This document shows positions 13,040 to 28,000 of a DNA stretch of 64,000 nucleotides, piece after piece; positions within the stretch are counted from its first letter, which is position 1, and the number at the start of each line of letters is the position of its first letter. The position numbers and the translations under genes are program-made. The notes beneath the pieces were generated by a model that had not been told where the DNA came from, ran no database searches, and saw only the letters and a program-made list of their open reading frames with translations. Source of the stretch: Bombyx mori (lineage: Eukaryota; Arthropoda; Insecta; Lepidoptera; Bombycidae). The stretch spans positions 19,408,001 through 19,472,000 of the forward strand of contig NC_085107.1 of NCBI RefSeq assembly GCF_030269925.1. Reading direction: 5' to 3'.

Positions 13040-16000
13040 TTACTTCTTTCCAGCGTCGTAGCCGGTCATGATGCTACGTAGTGCGGTTTTCAACTCTTCG
13101 TTAGGCTCCGGTTCATATTTTGCTAAGTTCTGTCTGCAGCACGGACAAATCGCTCCGGTTGTTTTGAAGGCCAATTTTAAACACGCCTGGAGACAAATCA
13201 ATGAACTAATAAATATTGTTTTTTTTATTTATTGCTTAAATTGGTGGACAAGCTTACAGCCCACCCGATGTTAAGTGGTTACTGGAGCCCATAGACATCT
13301 AAGACGTAAATGCGCTACCCACCTTGAGATATCAGTTCTAAGGTCTCAGTATAGTTACAACGGCTGCCTCGCCCTTCAAACCGAAACGCATTACTGCTTC
13401 ACGGCAGAAATAGGTAGAGTACCTACTCGCGCGGACTCAGAAGAAGAGCGATTACGCAAATTATAATTTTGCGGGTTCGATTTTTATTACACGATGTTAT
13501 TCCTTCACCGTGGAAGTCAATAGTGAACATTTGTTAAGTACGTATTTCATTAGAGAAATTGGTACCCGCCTGCGAGATTCGAACACAGTTGCATCGCTTG
13601 ATACGAATGCACCGGATGTCTTTATTCTTTAGGCCACGACAACTTCAACGTATATATAGTTTATGTAGTCCATGTAGAATATGTAGTTTTTGTAATGATT
13701 AGACCACGGCCCGCCGCATATTAAGTTATTTTTGGAGCCCGTACATCATAACTTCAATGCCGCCACCCACTTTGAGGCCTGAGGTTTCAATAGTGTAGTA
13801 ATTACTCAACTATAATTTTTGCTAGTTTTATTATTCCCTCGCCATAGAAGTCATCCGTTAACGCGTGTTAAGTACGTATTTCATTAGATAAAATAGTACC
13901 TGACTGCGGGATTCGAACACCGACACAGTCGCATCGCATAGTATGAGCACACCGGGTGTTTTATCTTTTAGACCACAAGGTCTACAAAAGTGAACTTGGA
14001 CTTGGAGTATTAACTGTTTTGTTTTTTTTTTTTTTAATTTAACATATTTTCTTTTGTTCGGTATTGATATTTTTTCTTTTAAAATTGGAGAAAACAGTAA
14101 GAAAGACTAGCCATCGAGACCATGAGTACTCACAAGTTTTACTTTTACTTGTAGTGGACTAATATTTACTTTCTCTGTGTGTCGTCATGACCAACACGAT
14201 ATTTAAAAATACAAATAGACAATATAGCGGTTTCGAAAAAATAACATTTAGTAATTTTGTTTGGTGTAAAAATTCGAATAATGCTTACCATACAGAAGTT
14301 ATGTAGGCAAGGTGTCGTTACAGGACTAGCTGCGACCTCTTGACATATAATACAGAGGAACTGCATTGATACAAATTCAACAAATTCCTGGAAAAAAACA
14401 AGGAAACATACAAACTAATTACTAGTGTAATTATTTGGTGTTCAAGTTCAAATGTTTGATTATAAATTATTCATCATTTTGAAGGTACTGGAACACAATA
14501 AAAAATCTAGTTAGCTAGTAGTCCTTATTTAACAGTAGCTCATCAATCAGCATTGATCTTCTTATTCATTGGGTATGTTTTGAATAATATAGTGTCCCAA
14601 GCACTAATATTTTCATTTTTATCTTTAATACACTCCTTAATTTATATACTGTGTATATACAAGGTTAAGATTCTATATAATAATATCACAGTATATTTTA
14701 CTAGTTATTTTAGTGTACTAGATATGTTTAAAAACTAGCATGAGAGTCAGTGAATTATAGAAACAATTTCTCTAATTACTTAAAATAAAATAAAATAAAT
14801 TAATAGGTCAACTAATCATTATAATCATTAGTAATTAATAATCATAATACATACAACATATTTCGCGTTATGGATCAATGAAGTTTATGCAATCTTGTAA
14901 CTACCAAACACATGTTTGTATCTTTTTATCAATTTACAAATGAAGCTGTATGCGATATTACAATTTAGAATTAACGGGGTATAAAAAAGGCTTGGTACAA
15001 TTCTATTAAGAAATTTGTAACCACTGCAAGATATCTCCGTATACTACAAAAAAAGAACAATTCTCGCTGGTAGACTACAAAAACATGCCAAATGTATCAA
15101 CAAATACCTTTTTGCCCCAGCTATCGCACACAGCCAAACATTCGCCCCATAACTTGCTATTCAACGTGTCAGCTTTAATTGCGTCCCTTTCCTCGCTGGT
15201 AAGTACACTTTCCGATTTTTTAACTTGTTTCATCCCATTAGCAGAATTCCTTCTTTTCGGTGAGAACATTTCTAAAATACTACCATTTGGGCTTGTCGTC
15301 GATTTCGTTTTTGATGCTGAAAAATGATAATTGAAATTCAGGCAAAAATTAAAATTGTTAAAGGTAATAAGTCACACAATGATTGGATTTCTGTATTGCT
15401 TTGTATTTATTTTTTCCTTCCTGTTCGCTAAGGTATTTGACACACACACACACACGCATGCATACTATTTGTTTATTGTCAAACTTTTCTTATTGCGTAG
15501 TCTGTGGTCACATTGAGAATAGATTCAATATGGATTTTTTGGTGGGAACACGAGGAGTGAAGTTGTGTGATTTGTTTTATTTTGTCTATTTAGTGTTTCT
15601 TCAGGTTTAAATATGTAATAACCGTGGTTTATTAACTGTTTAGTATCTGTAAAAGTGCACAAATGTAGAAAAATAAAACAAAGCCGCTGAACGTAACTTC
15701 TCGGGATCCTCCAAAAAGTCCACTGAAAAAGTCTCAGTAAATGACTACCATTCATATCATCTCATTTCATTTCGCTTTCATCTCATTTCATGGCATGTTT
15801 TACATTAACCAACTTCATTTCATTTCATAATATAATTTTTCATTTATATTAAAATAAGACTTGACCTAAAGGTCTTAGTTACCAGGTCATAAAATCCCTT
15901 AAAAAAATATAGATTCTATATTGTTTGTCTTTGTTTATAATAGTGTATTAATTAGTCTTTGACAATAGAATCATAATAGCGTAAAAACTTGAAATATCAA

Positions 16001-19000
16001 TTATTTTTAGTCGAATTTCGACTACTTGGGGAACCCCTAGTATTACTTTATTACTTACATTTTCCTTTTCTCTTGTTCTCGCTTGCGGTTTTCCGTTTCT
16101 TCGCGGGAGGGGAGATATCACACTCCGACTCGGCAGACTGGTTGCTCTCTCGCAGCGCCCTCTTCTTTGTCACTTTTCCTTTCGATTTGGTATTTTGTTT
16201 CTGCTTCAAAGCTTTCTTCTCCGCCTCGGCTTCCAAATAACCGTCTGGATACTAAGAACAAAAACGGGTGACATTGTGAAATTGCATTCGTTGGATCAAT
16301 CAAAAAAAATGTCTTAGTATTTTTTTAAGTTATTTGGAAAATAGCTCAAACTGTACAAATAAAAAAAAAATATCGAATGGTGAAAGACTATTTGGTTTAA
16401 GCGACATTTTTGCAAATTTATGGGAGAGTTATTTAAAGTTTAAGATTTGGAAATAATATCTTAACAAAAAAACATCTTCAGCTATTTGAATGGAGTTTAT
16501 TATAATTGAAGTTTAATGAAAAACGTCAAGCTGTTGTTGTTAATACCAAAAAAAACCGCACCTTCAATTACAAAGATAAATGTCGCGTGTAAAGGGAAAT
16601 GTCGCTTAAATCAAATAGCCTTTCACCCCTCGACATATATTCTAGGATTATTACATACTTATAGCCCGAATAGCAAGACCTGAAACATTAAAGGCAACCA
16701 CAGTATCTATTCTCGACAAGAACTATCCAATGACTTAACCACCAATAAACAAACTTTAAACAATGTTTATTCTAGAAATTTCGAAATTTATGTATGTATA
16801 TCCAAATAATAATTGATGTGCAAATGTTTACAAGGACATTTCGCATTCTATGATCTTTCAAGAACATAAGTCTTGAGTGATTAAAGAACACGGAGAGTCA
16901 TTGAACATACATATCTTCTTGTTCATTTATTCATTTAATGCTTTATTGCTAATGTATGGAATTATTGTCTCTCCCACCTTAGACATAGGGTCTCTTTTTG
17001 AATTTCATCAATAATACGCGAACGATTCTATCATACTCTCTCACATATAATTTTTATGGACCATTAATTCGGCGTTTTCGCACACTGTAAATGGAATCGC
17101 TATCTAATCTACATTATTCAAATTAAAGTGTTGATTAAAGAACGATACCACAGCAGTTCAGCGATATTTGCATCTGTCCAGAAACCCGACACACACAGAA
17201 CGAGATAGTTTTCACGTGAAGACATTTTACATAAGCCCACTCCATAAGAGACGTGAGGCGAAAGCGAAAATGAAATGCTATGTACAGAATATAGTGAGGC
17301 TTTAGATGGTAAAATTCTTTATCTTACATAAAAATATGATACATAAATAGGTGGCGGCATTTACGTTGTAGACGTCTATGGGCTCCAGTAACCATTTAAT
17401 ATCAGCTGTGAGCTCGTCCACCAACCGATGCAATAAATAAAAATTATGAGATTACAAAACTTAATAGAGAAAACAATTCAAAGCTCTCGCACAACCAATC
17501 ATTAGTTTAATTTTGTCATGTTATAATGAAACCACTAGTTTCCAATTATGAAATTTAAATAAATATAGAATTTAAATGAGGTATCAATTTAAAACGTGTA
17601 ATTAACATTTGAAAAATATTACACATTGAAGTTATCGTGAATCTTTCAGAAAATTACAAAACCCCCGAATTCGCAGTGCAATTTTAATTAAGGATAATGT
17701 AAGTGTATGAGGAAGATATTGTAAGTACATACATAATCCAACAAATAAAATCATGGATTTTTTAATCTGGTCTCTGTTTAATATTCATTCTTATTTTTAG
17801 TAATTAAAAAAAATGTTAAGTACAATTTTATATGTATACAAATACATATAACAAATATAATTTTTCCAAATACATATCTCCATTTCTAATCAATTAAAGT
17901 CCTGTTCCATTAAACTGGTCAATAGTATTAAAAGTGGTTGACGGAATCTTTATGATATTGTATTTGTACAAGAATCATTTCTGCTTATCATGGATTCCGG
18001 TTTGAATCATATGGCATCCACTATGTGTCATTCACGTTGTTGGTGTCTATGGGATTTATGATAAGAATGTCTATGGGCTTAATAATAAGAATGTCTATGG
18101 GCTTTATAATAAGAATGTCTATGGGTGATTTTGCTTAGCAGCGATTCCTTCAACAGATATGATGGATGTTTATGGGTTTATTAATTAACATACATTAATT
18201 AAATAAATTTTGTCATTAGGTACATTAAGTTTATTATTCATTTATATACCTCCCATTATTAATGTTACACATTGAATTCATAACACATTATACATTCGCG
18301 TTTTGCATTTAAAAATGGATGGAGTTATTCAACGGCTGAATTTAAAAAAAGAATACATTTTATTTTATTAATAATTTATTTATAATATATAAGCATTACC
18401 CGGTAGCCTGATAGATAATGTAGCTTAGTTGTTATAATGCCATGGGACCATCGTGACATGTGCAATATTGCACAAAATAATCAAACTGATGTTTCAGCAT
18501 TACATCTCAGTTGTTGGCAGCATAAGGTTGAGATGCCTCTGGCTGATGGTATCCCTTCACCATCAGGTGGACCATAAAATCATTACTAAATAGTATAAAA
18601 AGAGAGTTTCAAACGTACAAATTTTGACTAGATAATAGTGAATGAAAACATTATAAGTATATTAACTATTACACACTATACAACACCTGACTAGTATTTT
18701 CTCCAGCAGGTGCAAGAAATCAATTTCAGATAAAAAATTTAATATTTGTTCTCAATTGAATAACTACATCCGTACACGACTATAAAACACTTCGCTTTAT
18801 GTGCTCATAATAAGTTGTGTTTGACACAAACTCACCACAATGGGATAATGTTTAGCCCCAGCTTCCCACGGCGCTGGACTGGGATCGTCTCTACGCAGTA
18901 AATACTTCCATACTCTGTAGCCAGACAGACCCTTCTCTGGATAGTACTTTACAACTTTGTAGATACCGTCGTATCTAGAAAAATATTCAAAATTAAACAC

Positions 19001-22000
19001 AGCATATTGACAGCTTTTTTTTGTTTTTTTTTTCTATAACTATATAAACTTTTCTTAAAGATTTCACAAATAGATCAATTGAATATGCAATTTTGAAAAG
19101 GGCACATGTCGCATATTTTGTCAAATACGTTTTTTTCATATACATGTAGTCTGAAGGTTTACCTACACCCATTTTATAATAATTCCAGTAATTTTCAATT
19201 GCTAATTAACACTAAAATATATCTCAAAAGTTAACATTTTAAATTTTACACTGCACTTAAAAAAATATTAATTTTTTTTCGTTTCCTGAACATTTTACAT
19301 TTTCAGAGATGTGCCCTTTTCGAAATTCCATATTCAATTAATCAGTGCTGTATATTACCTGATCCCCTCGCTGGGCGCGTACTTCGGAAAGTGCTTCATC
19401 ATTTTGTAGGATCTCACAACTCTGACCGGTTTCCCGTTCTTCCAATTCTCACCTGCGTCAGCACCGTCTTCTTTGATTTGGTTAACAGCGCAGTTCCTGG
19501 CCAAAGCCCTGTTTTTAATCAAAGAATTTGTGTGAATTTCACGACTAACATAATGGAATACGACTATCTTAGTTTAAGCGTTTGAACGAAATGCGAACTA
19601 TGTATGAATTACTTTTCAAATATATTACATATATTTATTCAATATATTTAAAGGAATGTGTGTTTATTTGTTACGAAGTCGTGTAAACATGCTCACAACC
19701 CAGCGAGACGTAAGTGGCTACACACCCATGGACATCAACACGTGGACACCACTCACCTTGAGACGTGAATCTCATTGCTTTTTTGCGTGATTTATTTTTA
19801 TTACACGTTATTATTATTCCTTTACTTATTGATAAGGTTTTAAGTAGAAAGTAACAATAATAGTATACCAATACCGCCTTTCTTAGCGGAATACAAATAG
19901 CATTACAATAGTGATGGGCCAAGAACGCTTCCAAAAGTTTTTCACTTACTTGTTCTCTCTAGTGAGGGTCTGGTCACACGACTGTTCGGCGGTTCTCTTG
20001 TTCCCGGATAGATCACGACCTCCGCTTCCCGTGTACGTGAACTCATTGCCATTGTCAACGTCATCTTCATATCCACCTAAAGTTGATCATTTTAATAAAC
20101 TCGCTAACAACAATCTCAAGATAACACAAGATATACAGAAGTTCCGAATATCATTTGGACCATCGATCGTCTACGCGTCCGGAGAAGCCAACATAACCCC
20201 TTGAGGTTAGAAGGAATAAAAAAACATAATCCTAAACGATTACAAATACTTTTATCTGACGATTGATAAATAGTCGCGGGATATGTAAATTTACACAATG
20301 CTTTTTAACAAATCCTATAAATTCATATTCAAATATCAAACTTGTATTTCAATATGAAACTGTTTTGTTTATGCACTTGTATTACACGTTATTTACTCAA
20401 AGAATGATAAGGTAGACAATTTCAGTCGCCTGAATTGACGAAGGACCGAGTCCAGTACAGAATTGCAAAACAGTGGTGTATTTTCTTTATCAGAACCCAA
20501 CACAAAAACAATTTTTTTTATTACTTAGATGGGTGGACGAACTCACAGCCCACCAGGTGTTAAGTGGTTACTGGAGCCCATAGACATCTACGACGTAAAT
20601 GCGCCACCCACCTTGACATGTAAGTTCTAAGGTCTCAAGTATAGTTACATAATATTATTATATAATACTTTATTCACATTCTTTTGATAAAAGCTTAATT
20701 TGATTTCGATGTATAAATTTGTTAAATTTAATTAATAAAACATTCAGAGCTTCAAAAAGTAACATACCGGATAAAACAATGCTATAAGCGCCTTCTACGT
20801 CACGTCCGTGGATTCCTGACACGGGCGGCCGATGCACGCCAGACTCGGATAACTAACAGATAAAAATATAATTGTTTACGTATGGAAGGAACATGCTGCG
20901 GGTATATCAACTCAAATCTTTATGTAAATACAGTGCAACCTCGATATAACGAATCGGAAGCGAACAAGTAAATGAGTCGTCTATTATCAAAGGTGGCAAT
21001 CTGTGCATTTGGACAAAAAAATTTTATTGATATGTCAATTCAGATTGATTTGAATATAATCGTCTCCTTCAAAGAATACGGTTCAAAACCTGCATTAAAT
21101 AAAGGTTAATAGTTAACCTGTTATTTATCTAAGATGTCGTTCCGAAGAGTTTTGTGACTGCCAATGGAATACAAAGTCAATAATTCGTTTTTCTGATTTA
21201 CCAATTATTGTCCAAAAGTCAGATTGCCGGCTTTGATAATAGTCGACTCAAATATTCGTTATATCAAGTAATTCGGTAAACTGAGGTTTGTTATAACAAG
21301 GTTAGGTTACTCTACCATTTGTATTAATGAAGTAAAAAAAAAATTGTTTTATTCACTTCGACATTACGTACTCATCTTGTTGTAGTGAACAACTTCTATT
21401 CAAGGTGGGTGGCGCATTTACGTTGTGGATGTCTATGGGCTCCAGTAGCCCCTTAACACCAGGTGGGCTGTGAGATCGTCCACCCATATAAGCATTTAAA
21501 AAAAAAAACAAAATTATAATAATAATAAATGATAACACATTTTTATCAAATTACCGTATGAACTTTTTATTTAAAAACAATTAGGTAGGTAACAACTTTT
21601 CTCAAGCCTGTCAAGACTGATTCACATATTATGGAATTAAGAGTCTCAGCGAGGGAATGTTATATAAAGGCTTTGGGTTGACAAAATTCCTTTAGTTAGA
21701 GTTATTTACATCTTTTTTGATAGTTGAAAATTCGTTATAAATAGATTGTTGGCAAAAAATCTTCGCAATGTAAAGGTATATTTTATATTGACTCTTACGG
21801 GCAGATCAAGGGGGTAACCCAGAATTTGTTAAATCGAAGAAGTCGTTATATAGAGGCTCGTTATATTAAGGTTGCACTGTATTTATATTTATACATACCT
21901 GAATCCTGAACCGCCAACACATACCAACTTCGATGCCAGGGATCGGTCCAAAATGGTTGGCAGGCATAGCGCATGTTTTCGTCTTACCTGTTATAAAATA

Positions 22001-25000
22001 TGAAATACTTCAGAAATACAATAAATGCATTAATTCATTTACCTAACTGTGTGTGTATTTAAAAAAACATGATTACCGAAATTATGTTATTAAGGCAAAA
22101 ATATTTAAATATTTTAAAGATAATAAAACCTCGAGAAACCTCGAGTAAACAAATATTTTAAACCTCGAGTAAAAATGTGTCTAAATATTTTAAAAATTGT
22201 ATTAAGACATAATAGAAAAAAATTAAAACAAACTACACATTACTTTAAGGTGAGGTTAATTACATAGAGCAGATAATAAATACATTAAAAATGTATGTAC
22301 TTCCGAAACACCACAGAGAAAAGAAACGATTAGAATTATTTCTAATCTCTCTCTGTAATCGTTTTTTTTTCTTATAAAGATATTACAAAAAAAAATGCGC
22401 GTATCTCTAGCAAAGCTTAACGTTAAGCATCGAGGAGAGCACATAGAGCACTATCAACAAATTAATGTAACAAAATCAAGTAGTTTTGTATCGAAATGAA
22501 TCACCACTACCCGCCAATAGTCGGATCCAGTCATTTACTGTCGCATTCATACCAGAAAAGGAATACAATCAACGATTAAACGTCCTGAATGATCCGACTC
22601 CGTTGATGAGAGTCGACAGTATAGATCCTTTCGTCTCCTCGTCTTTTATTCAGAAAGAATAAATACTATTAAAATTAAAATTGCTCTTGTCCTGAAATAA
22701 TCGCTTGAAACGTTCCAAGAAACAATAAAGATCTAGAAATATTCAACGAGTAGCATTTATTTATATATTTTAACAAGACGAACCTATGACCTACTCTCCA
22801 AACTATATTTAAAAATATGCCACAATTTATTTTTTCATGCCATCTTCAAATGTTCATTTATAATAGGCGTTACGTCAATATTAAATCGATTATCTTATTT
22901 CATTGTACGAGATGCTTTTTGACAAAAAAGCACAGCAATCAAGGCATGTTTGATGTCCTTCGCTCTTAAATTCAACCCAATTTTTTTTTTTAATACGCTT
23001 TTAATAACTTATCCGTACGTTAGTATGTAATGGAATCTTTGAACATGATTTTGATTCCCTTCAAAACGTCGGTTTAACTCGAAATTTGGAAATCTTATTA
23101 AGAACCGATGACAATTCAATATTTTAAACGATTATTTCCGTTAGCCCCGTTAGTTACTTTCGGCAGTAAAAAAAACAAATACATTGGAGCGCCTTCTTTT
23201 TTTCACTTAGCAAATAAATAAAATTGGAAACTGTTATATTTGCGTGAATGTACATTCATGAATAATTTATGATGCATAATGCTATTTAAAGTAAAATAAG
23301 AAAAATAAATAATAGTTTAAAAAAACTAAAAAGTCACTTTTATAGAAAATCCAACTAACATAGAATAGAAAATAAATTTATTGTAAAAAAAGCGGGGGAT
23401 GCTTTTAAAGATATTATCCTTCTACTCATATCTGTCAATAAAATATTTATAACTATTGACACCATGCCCCCCCACGCGTTTTTTACAATAGTTATTTTCT
23501 AATTACTAGTTGGATTTTCTATAAAAGCGCTTTTTTAAACGATATATTATTTTCTTTTGCTCTGATTATTAAACAAAATAAACCAAAATTACCATCTCAT
23601 ACTTTTCGATTATTCATACAACGACAGTGCATTTCAAATAAGAATGTGCACGTCAATGACCTTGATCTGTCAAGTTCGATAAAAAAGTACGGACAGCAAC
23701 AAAAAAAAATTATCTTCTATTTTTTAGTGAATTTTTTACCTAATTATGAAGACTATTAATATGTTTGTTTTAATGAACCATACACATCTATATAATTTTC
23801 TTAATATGTTGAGTACTGATCGTGGTAAATTTAACATGAATTTGGATTATATAAAAAAAACACTTATTTAAAAATCAAGGCTGCAACACTGTCGGGCCCT
23901 ATAATCTATGGATGAGCGACGATGATGATGATTATTTAAACAGCAGGATGAATGGAATCGGCAAACTCGAAGATTTGGACTATAAATTAATATTTAAAAA
24001 TTCCTACTTTTTTTACTGACTTTACCTATTTTTTTCGATTTGACAACTATGACGTCACAATATGGCGCAGGTCCATGCATATTCTTATTTGAAGCGCATT
24101 ACACATTTTTAGACAAGTTATAATTTAATATCATCATTCTAATATTTTTACTCTTGTTGAGTACTATTGAGTGTCCACTCAGTAGATTAACTTGATGTAC
24201 ATCAATAAGAACAAAATGTTGAACGGGCAGATAGTTATTTGTAATTTGTCAAGAATATCCCTTCTACAACACACAAAAGACCTAAAGATCTACAGAAAAC
24301 CTAAATAAAACATTTTCTTACCAACACATGCCATTCCTCTGCCCCAATCGCGTTTACTCTGTGAAGCATTTTTTTTCTTGGTTTGTTTGGCTGCTCCTGG
24401 CGCTACTACATCCTGAGGATCTCTTTTACAAGAAGGGCAATACCAGTCCTCGTCGGGAAGATCTTTTAATGGAGGTTTGAGACAGCTCATGTGATAGCCG
24501 TAGTTGCACTCGTCACAGAGCACTATCTGTGGAATTTATATGTACATTATAATAAATAATAAAAGTTTATATACATCTGCATAGTACATACATTAAATAT
24601 TTTAAACTTGCAGCTTTAATAAAACAATTGCAACTTGTACTTTTACAACTTTTACCAGACCTAAGGCACATATGGTGAAGTTGGCATGATATGCCAAAAA
24701 TGTTGATGTTGATGTATTGATGTGGCTACTATAAAATTTAATTATGAGCATAACTTAAATATTAGTATATAGTAAGCATGTAAGATCAGGAAATCTAATA
24801 AAATATTTTTTTTGTAGTATGAGTACCAAAACGTGACAGATAAAAAAACAGCACATTTTTTTTATTTATTAATTGTCAAAAAGGTAATGGAATTCAAGTT
24901 TGACTGCAATATTTGAAATTGTAATTAACACAAATATATGCTACATTTAAATGAAAGAAAGAAAAGAAAAGAAAGAATTACCTTTTCAGGAAACTCTTTT

Positions 25001-28000
25001 CCTAGGCAGACATAGCAACCGCAGTCTTTACATAGTGCTTCTTCATCATCACGACAAGTCAAACAAGTTAATGGTTGAGACCCTGTAGTATGCATTAAAC
25101 AAATAACATTACATGTCGGAACTGAATTTTTTTTGGCGATAGTGTCTTCTCTATTAAAACTATATTAAACACAAGTTTAATTATTGTGAGCCATAAACCA
25201 TATACAGTCTTTTGTGCAGGCGCACGGTACAGGTCCTCTGTGCGAGTAATTATATTAAACAAAGGTATTGAAGATAATAAAGAAAAATACTTACATTAAT
25301 CAATATACTATTCAAAAATTAATTAAATATTATCTTAATCTTACGTTTTTCAGGATTCATAGTCATTAATCTATTGTATTCATCACTGCGCTTTTCCAGT
25401 GGTACAACTTCTTCTATGGCAAAAATTTTGTCCTGCAATCTTATTTTGGTGTCATTCTGAGGTACTGCTTCGGGACCCAAATATAAAGTTCCCACTAAAT
25501 CATAGCTGGTGCGTAGTTTCCTTATTTCACTTACTTTGAAATCGAACCTATTGAGCAGTAAATTTAGTTTTAATAAAATGTAAATTAATGCTTTCCCTTA
25601 TACCTATTTGAAATTAAGCTTTAATTGTAAATGTAAAGTTTGTAAAAATGCATGAAGGTTTTCAATTTTCTAATGCATACATAAGTTATGAACAATGTAT
25701 TGACACAAGATAGTTGACGATCCACTATCAAGATTGTTGTTGTCACAAATAATGAATGTGATTAAAGCTGAATCCATATGCAATGCAGGATTATCAAAAG
25801 AATAACCTTACCAATAACCTTTTTCCATTGGCTCCTCAATATTGTAATTCACCATCACTGTTTGTCCAACTTTCAAATCCTTAATGTCAATAATGGTTCG
25901 TGCTCGTGGCCTTATGTCTTTTTCTTTGCAGTAAGATTCTGAGTCGTCTTCGCTGTAAATAATAATTAGCATATATTTTTATAAAACACATTTATGTACA
26001 GTATTAAATGCACATTTTGTGTTTTGGACTTTGCTGTGTGTTACAACAATTAAATATCAATATTTACATTTTTATTTACAGAGTACAGATAATATAGACA
26101 TTGTTTTCTTAACACTTACTCATTATCAAGTTGCACTTTATAAAGAAGGTTATCAACTATTCTGGTCTCACTCTTAGAATCTTTGTCTTTTTTCTTTCCT
26201 TTAGGACTTTTTGTGAAGTATTTAGCTATACCTTTACTCTTTGGTTTACAATCACCATTCATTTCTATGGGTGGTTTGTTCTCTAAGTCATTGCAGTCAT
26301 AATTTTGACTTTGATAAGAACTAGAAGTGTCAGATCCCTTCTCTTTTTCATGTTCCGATTTCTTTCCCTTCTGATCATGGACTATTCTAATTATTTTACT
26401 CTCGAACCAAGCGCCGTGTTCTGGGTCCCTTACGTCGACCAAGTCTCCAACAGCATAGAGCTTGCTGACTGCATCTAGTTTATGTATGATGAGTATGATA
26501 AAGTTAAATATTTTTGTTTGTGTAATAGCTTTGGCTTATATGTTAAAAATTTACAATATAATATGTTTCTTTTTACTTTATAAAATCTAGTATTAGCTGT
26601 GTGTACAACGGCAACGTAATTATTTAATTAAAAATATCAAAAGGTGGAGTAGAATAAGTGCTTTGAATTTAGATGTTGTTTTTTAAGTAAAACGAAGTAC
26701 ATGTAATAATAAATGTTTTGCTTATTTGAAAATATTTTAATAATTGTCATAAAGAAAACATGAACTTAATAATAAAAACATGACAAACAATAGACAAATT
26801 GACAGCTGAAAGCCACAAAGATTGAAATGAAATTAAAACAAGTTTGTTCAGTATGTAGTGTCCTACTGGTGGCAGGACCTCTTGAGTCTGCATGGGAGGT
26901 ACCACCACCCTGCCTAGTTCTGCGGTGAAGTAGTAATGCGTTTCGGTTTGAAGTGTGGGGCAGCCATTGTAACTATACTGAGACCTTAGAACTTATATCT
27001 CAAGGTGGGTTGCGCATTTACGTTATAGATGTCTATGGGCTCCAGTAACCACTTAACACTAGGTGGGCTGTGAGTCCCGCCCATCCATCCATCCACCCAT
27101 CTAAGCAATAAAAAATAAAATTTTCCATTTCTTTGCCCACATAGTTAATATAATTAAAATAAATAGTTCACATTAGCTATTGTTACCATAAAAGAATTGA
27201 ATATTCTAATTCAATACGATTTTTTTTGAAACAAACCTGTATACACAGCATCAGAAGATTCTTGTTCATGATTTTTGTTATTATCACTGTCAGTTTTGTC
27301 ATCAGCTGTAGACTTCGTGAGGCTCTTTTTTGGACTATCTGTGTTTATTTTGACCATAAGTTGGATGACATCATTTAATTTTATATTGTAATCATGAAAT
27401 GTGTAGCCATTTTCAAGCTATGAAAAAACAGAAATAATAGTAGAATTATTACAATATACAATTTAGTTTTTTTTCAGATTGGCTTGATCATTCTTACTTT
27501 ATTTTTAACTCTTTTTATGTTACAGATTCGAATCCTATGGTCTTGAAAACCAAGTACTGAATGTAGACAGCTTTAAAATATACAAACTACATATAGACTA
27601 ATAGAATGTTTAATTCATTCTTTTTGAATTTGATAGATGTAAAAATGTTGTTCTGATCTTTTTTTTTTTTTATTACTTAGATGTGTGGACGAGCTCACAG
27701 CCCACCTAATGTTAAGTGGTTACTGGAGCCCATAGACATCTACAACGTAAATGCGCCACACACCTTGAGATATAGTTCTAAGGTCTCAGTATAGTCACAA
27801 CGGCTGCACCGCCCTTCAAACCGAAACGCATTACTGCTTCACGGCAGAAATAGGCGGGGCGGTGGTACCTACCCGTGCGGACTCACAAGAGGTCCTACCA
27901 CCAGTAATTACGCAAATATAATTTTGCGGGTTTCATTTTTATTACACGATGTTATTCCTTCACCGTGGAAGTCAATCGTGAACATTTGTTGAGTACGTAT

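Noticed and set aside
15440..15462. CA microsatellite as a feature of interest
   Set aside because: Short, and part of the Helitron body.
18797..19000. Separate small minus-strand gene
   Set aside because: It is the SRA-domain exon 18836-18974 of UHRF1 with read-through into introns.
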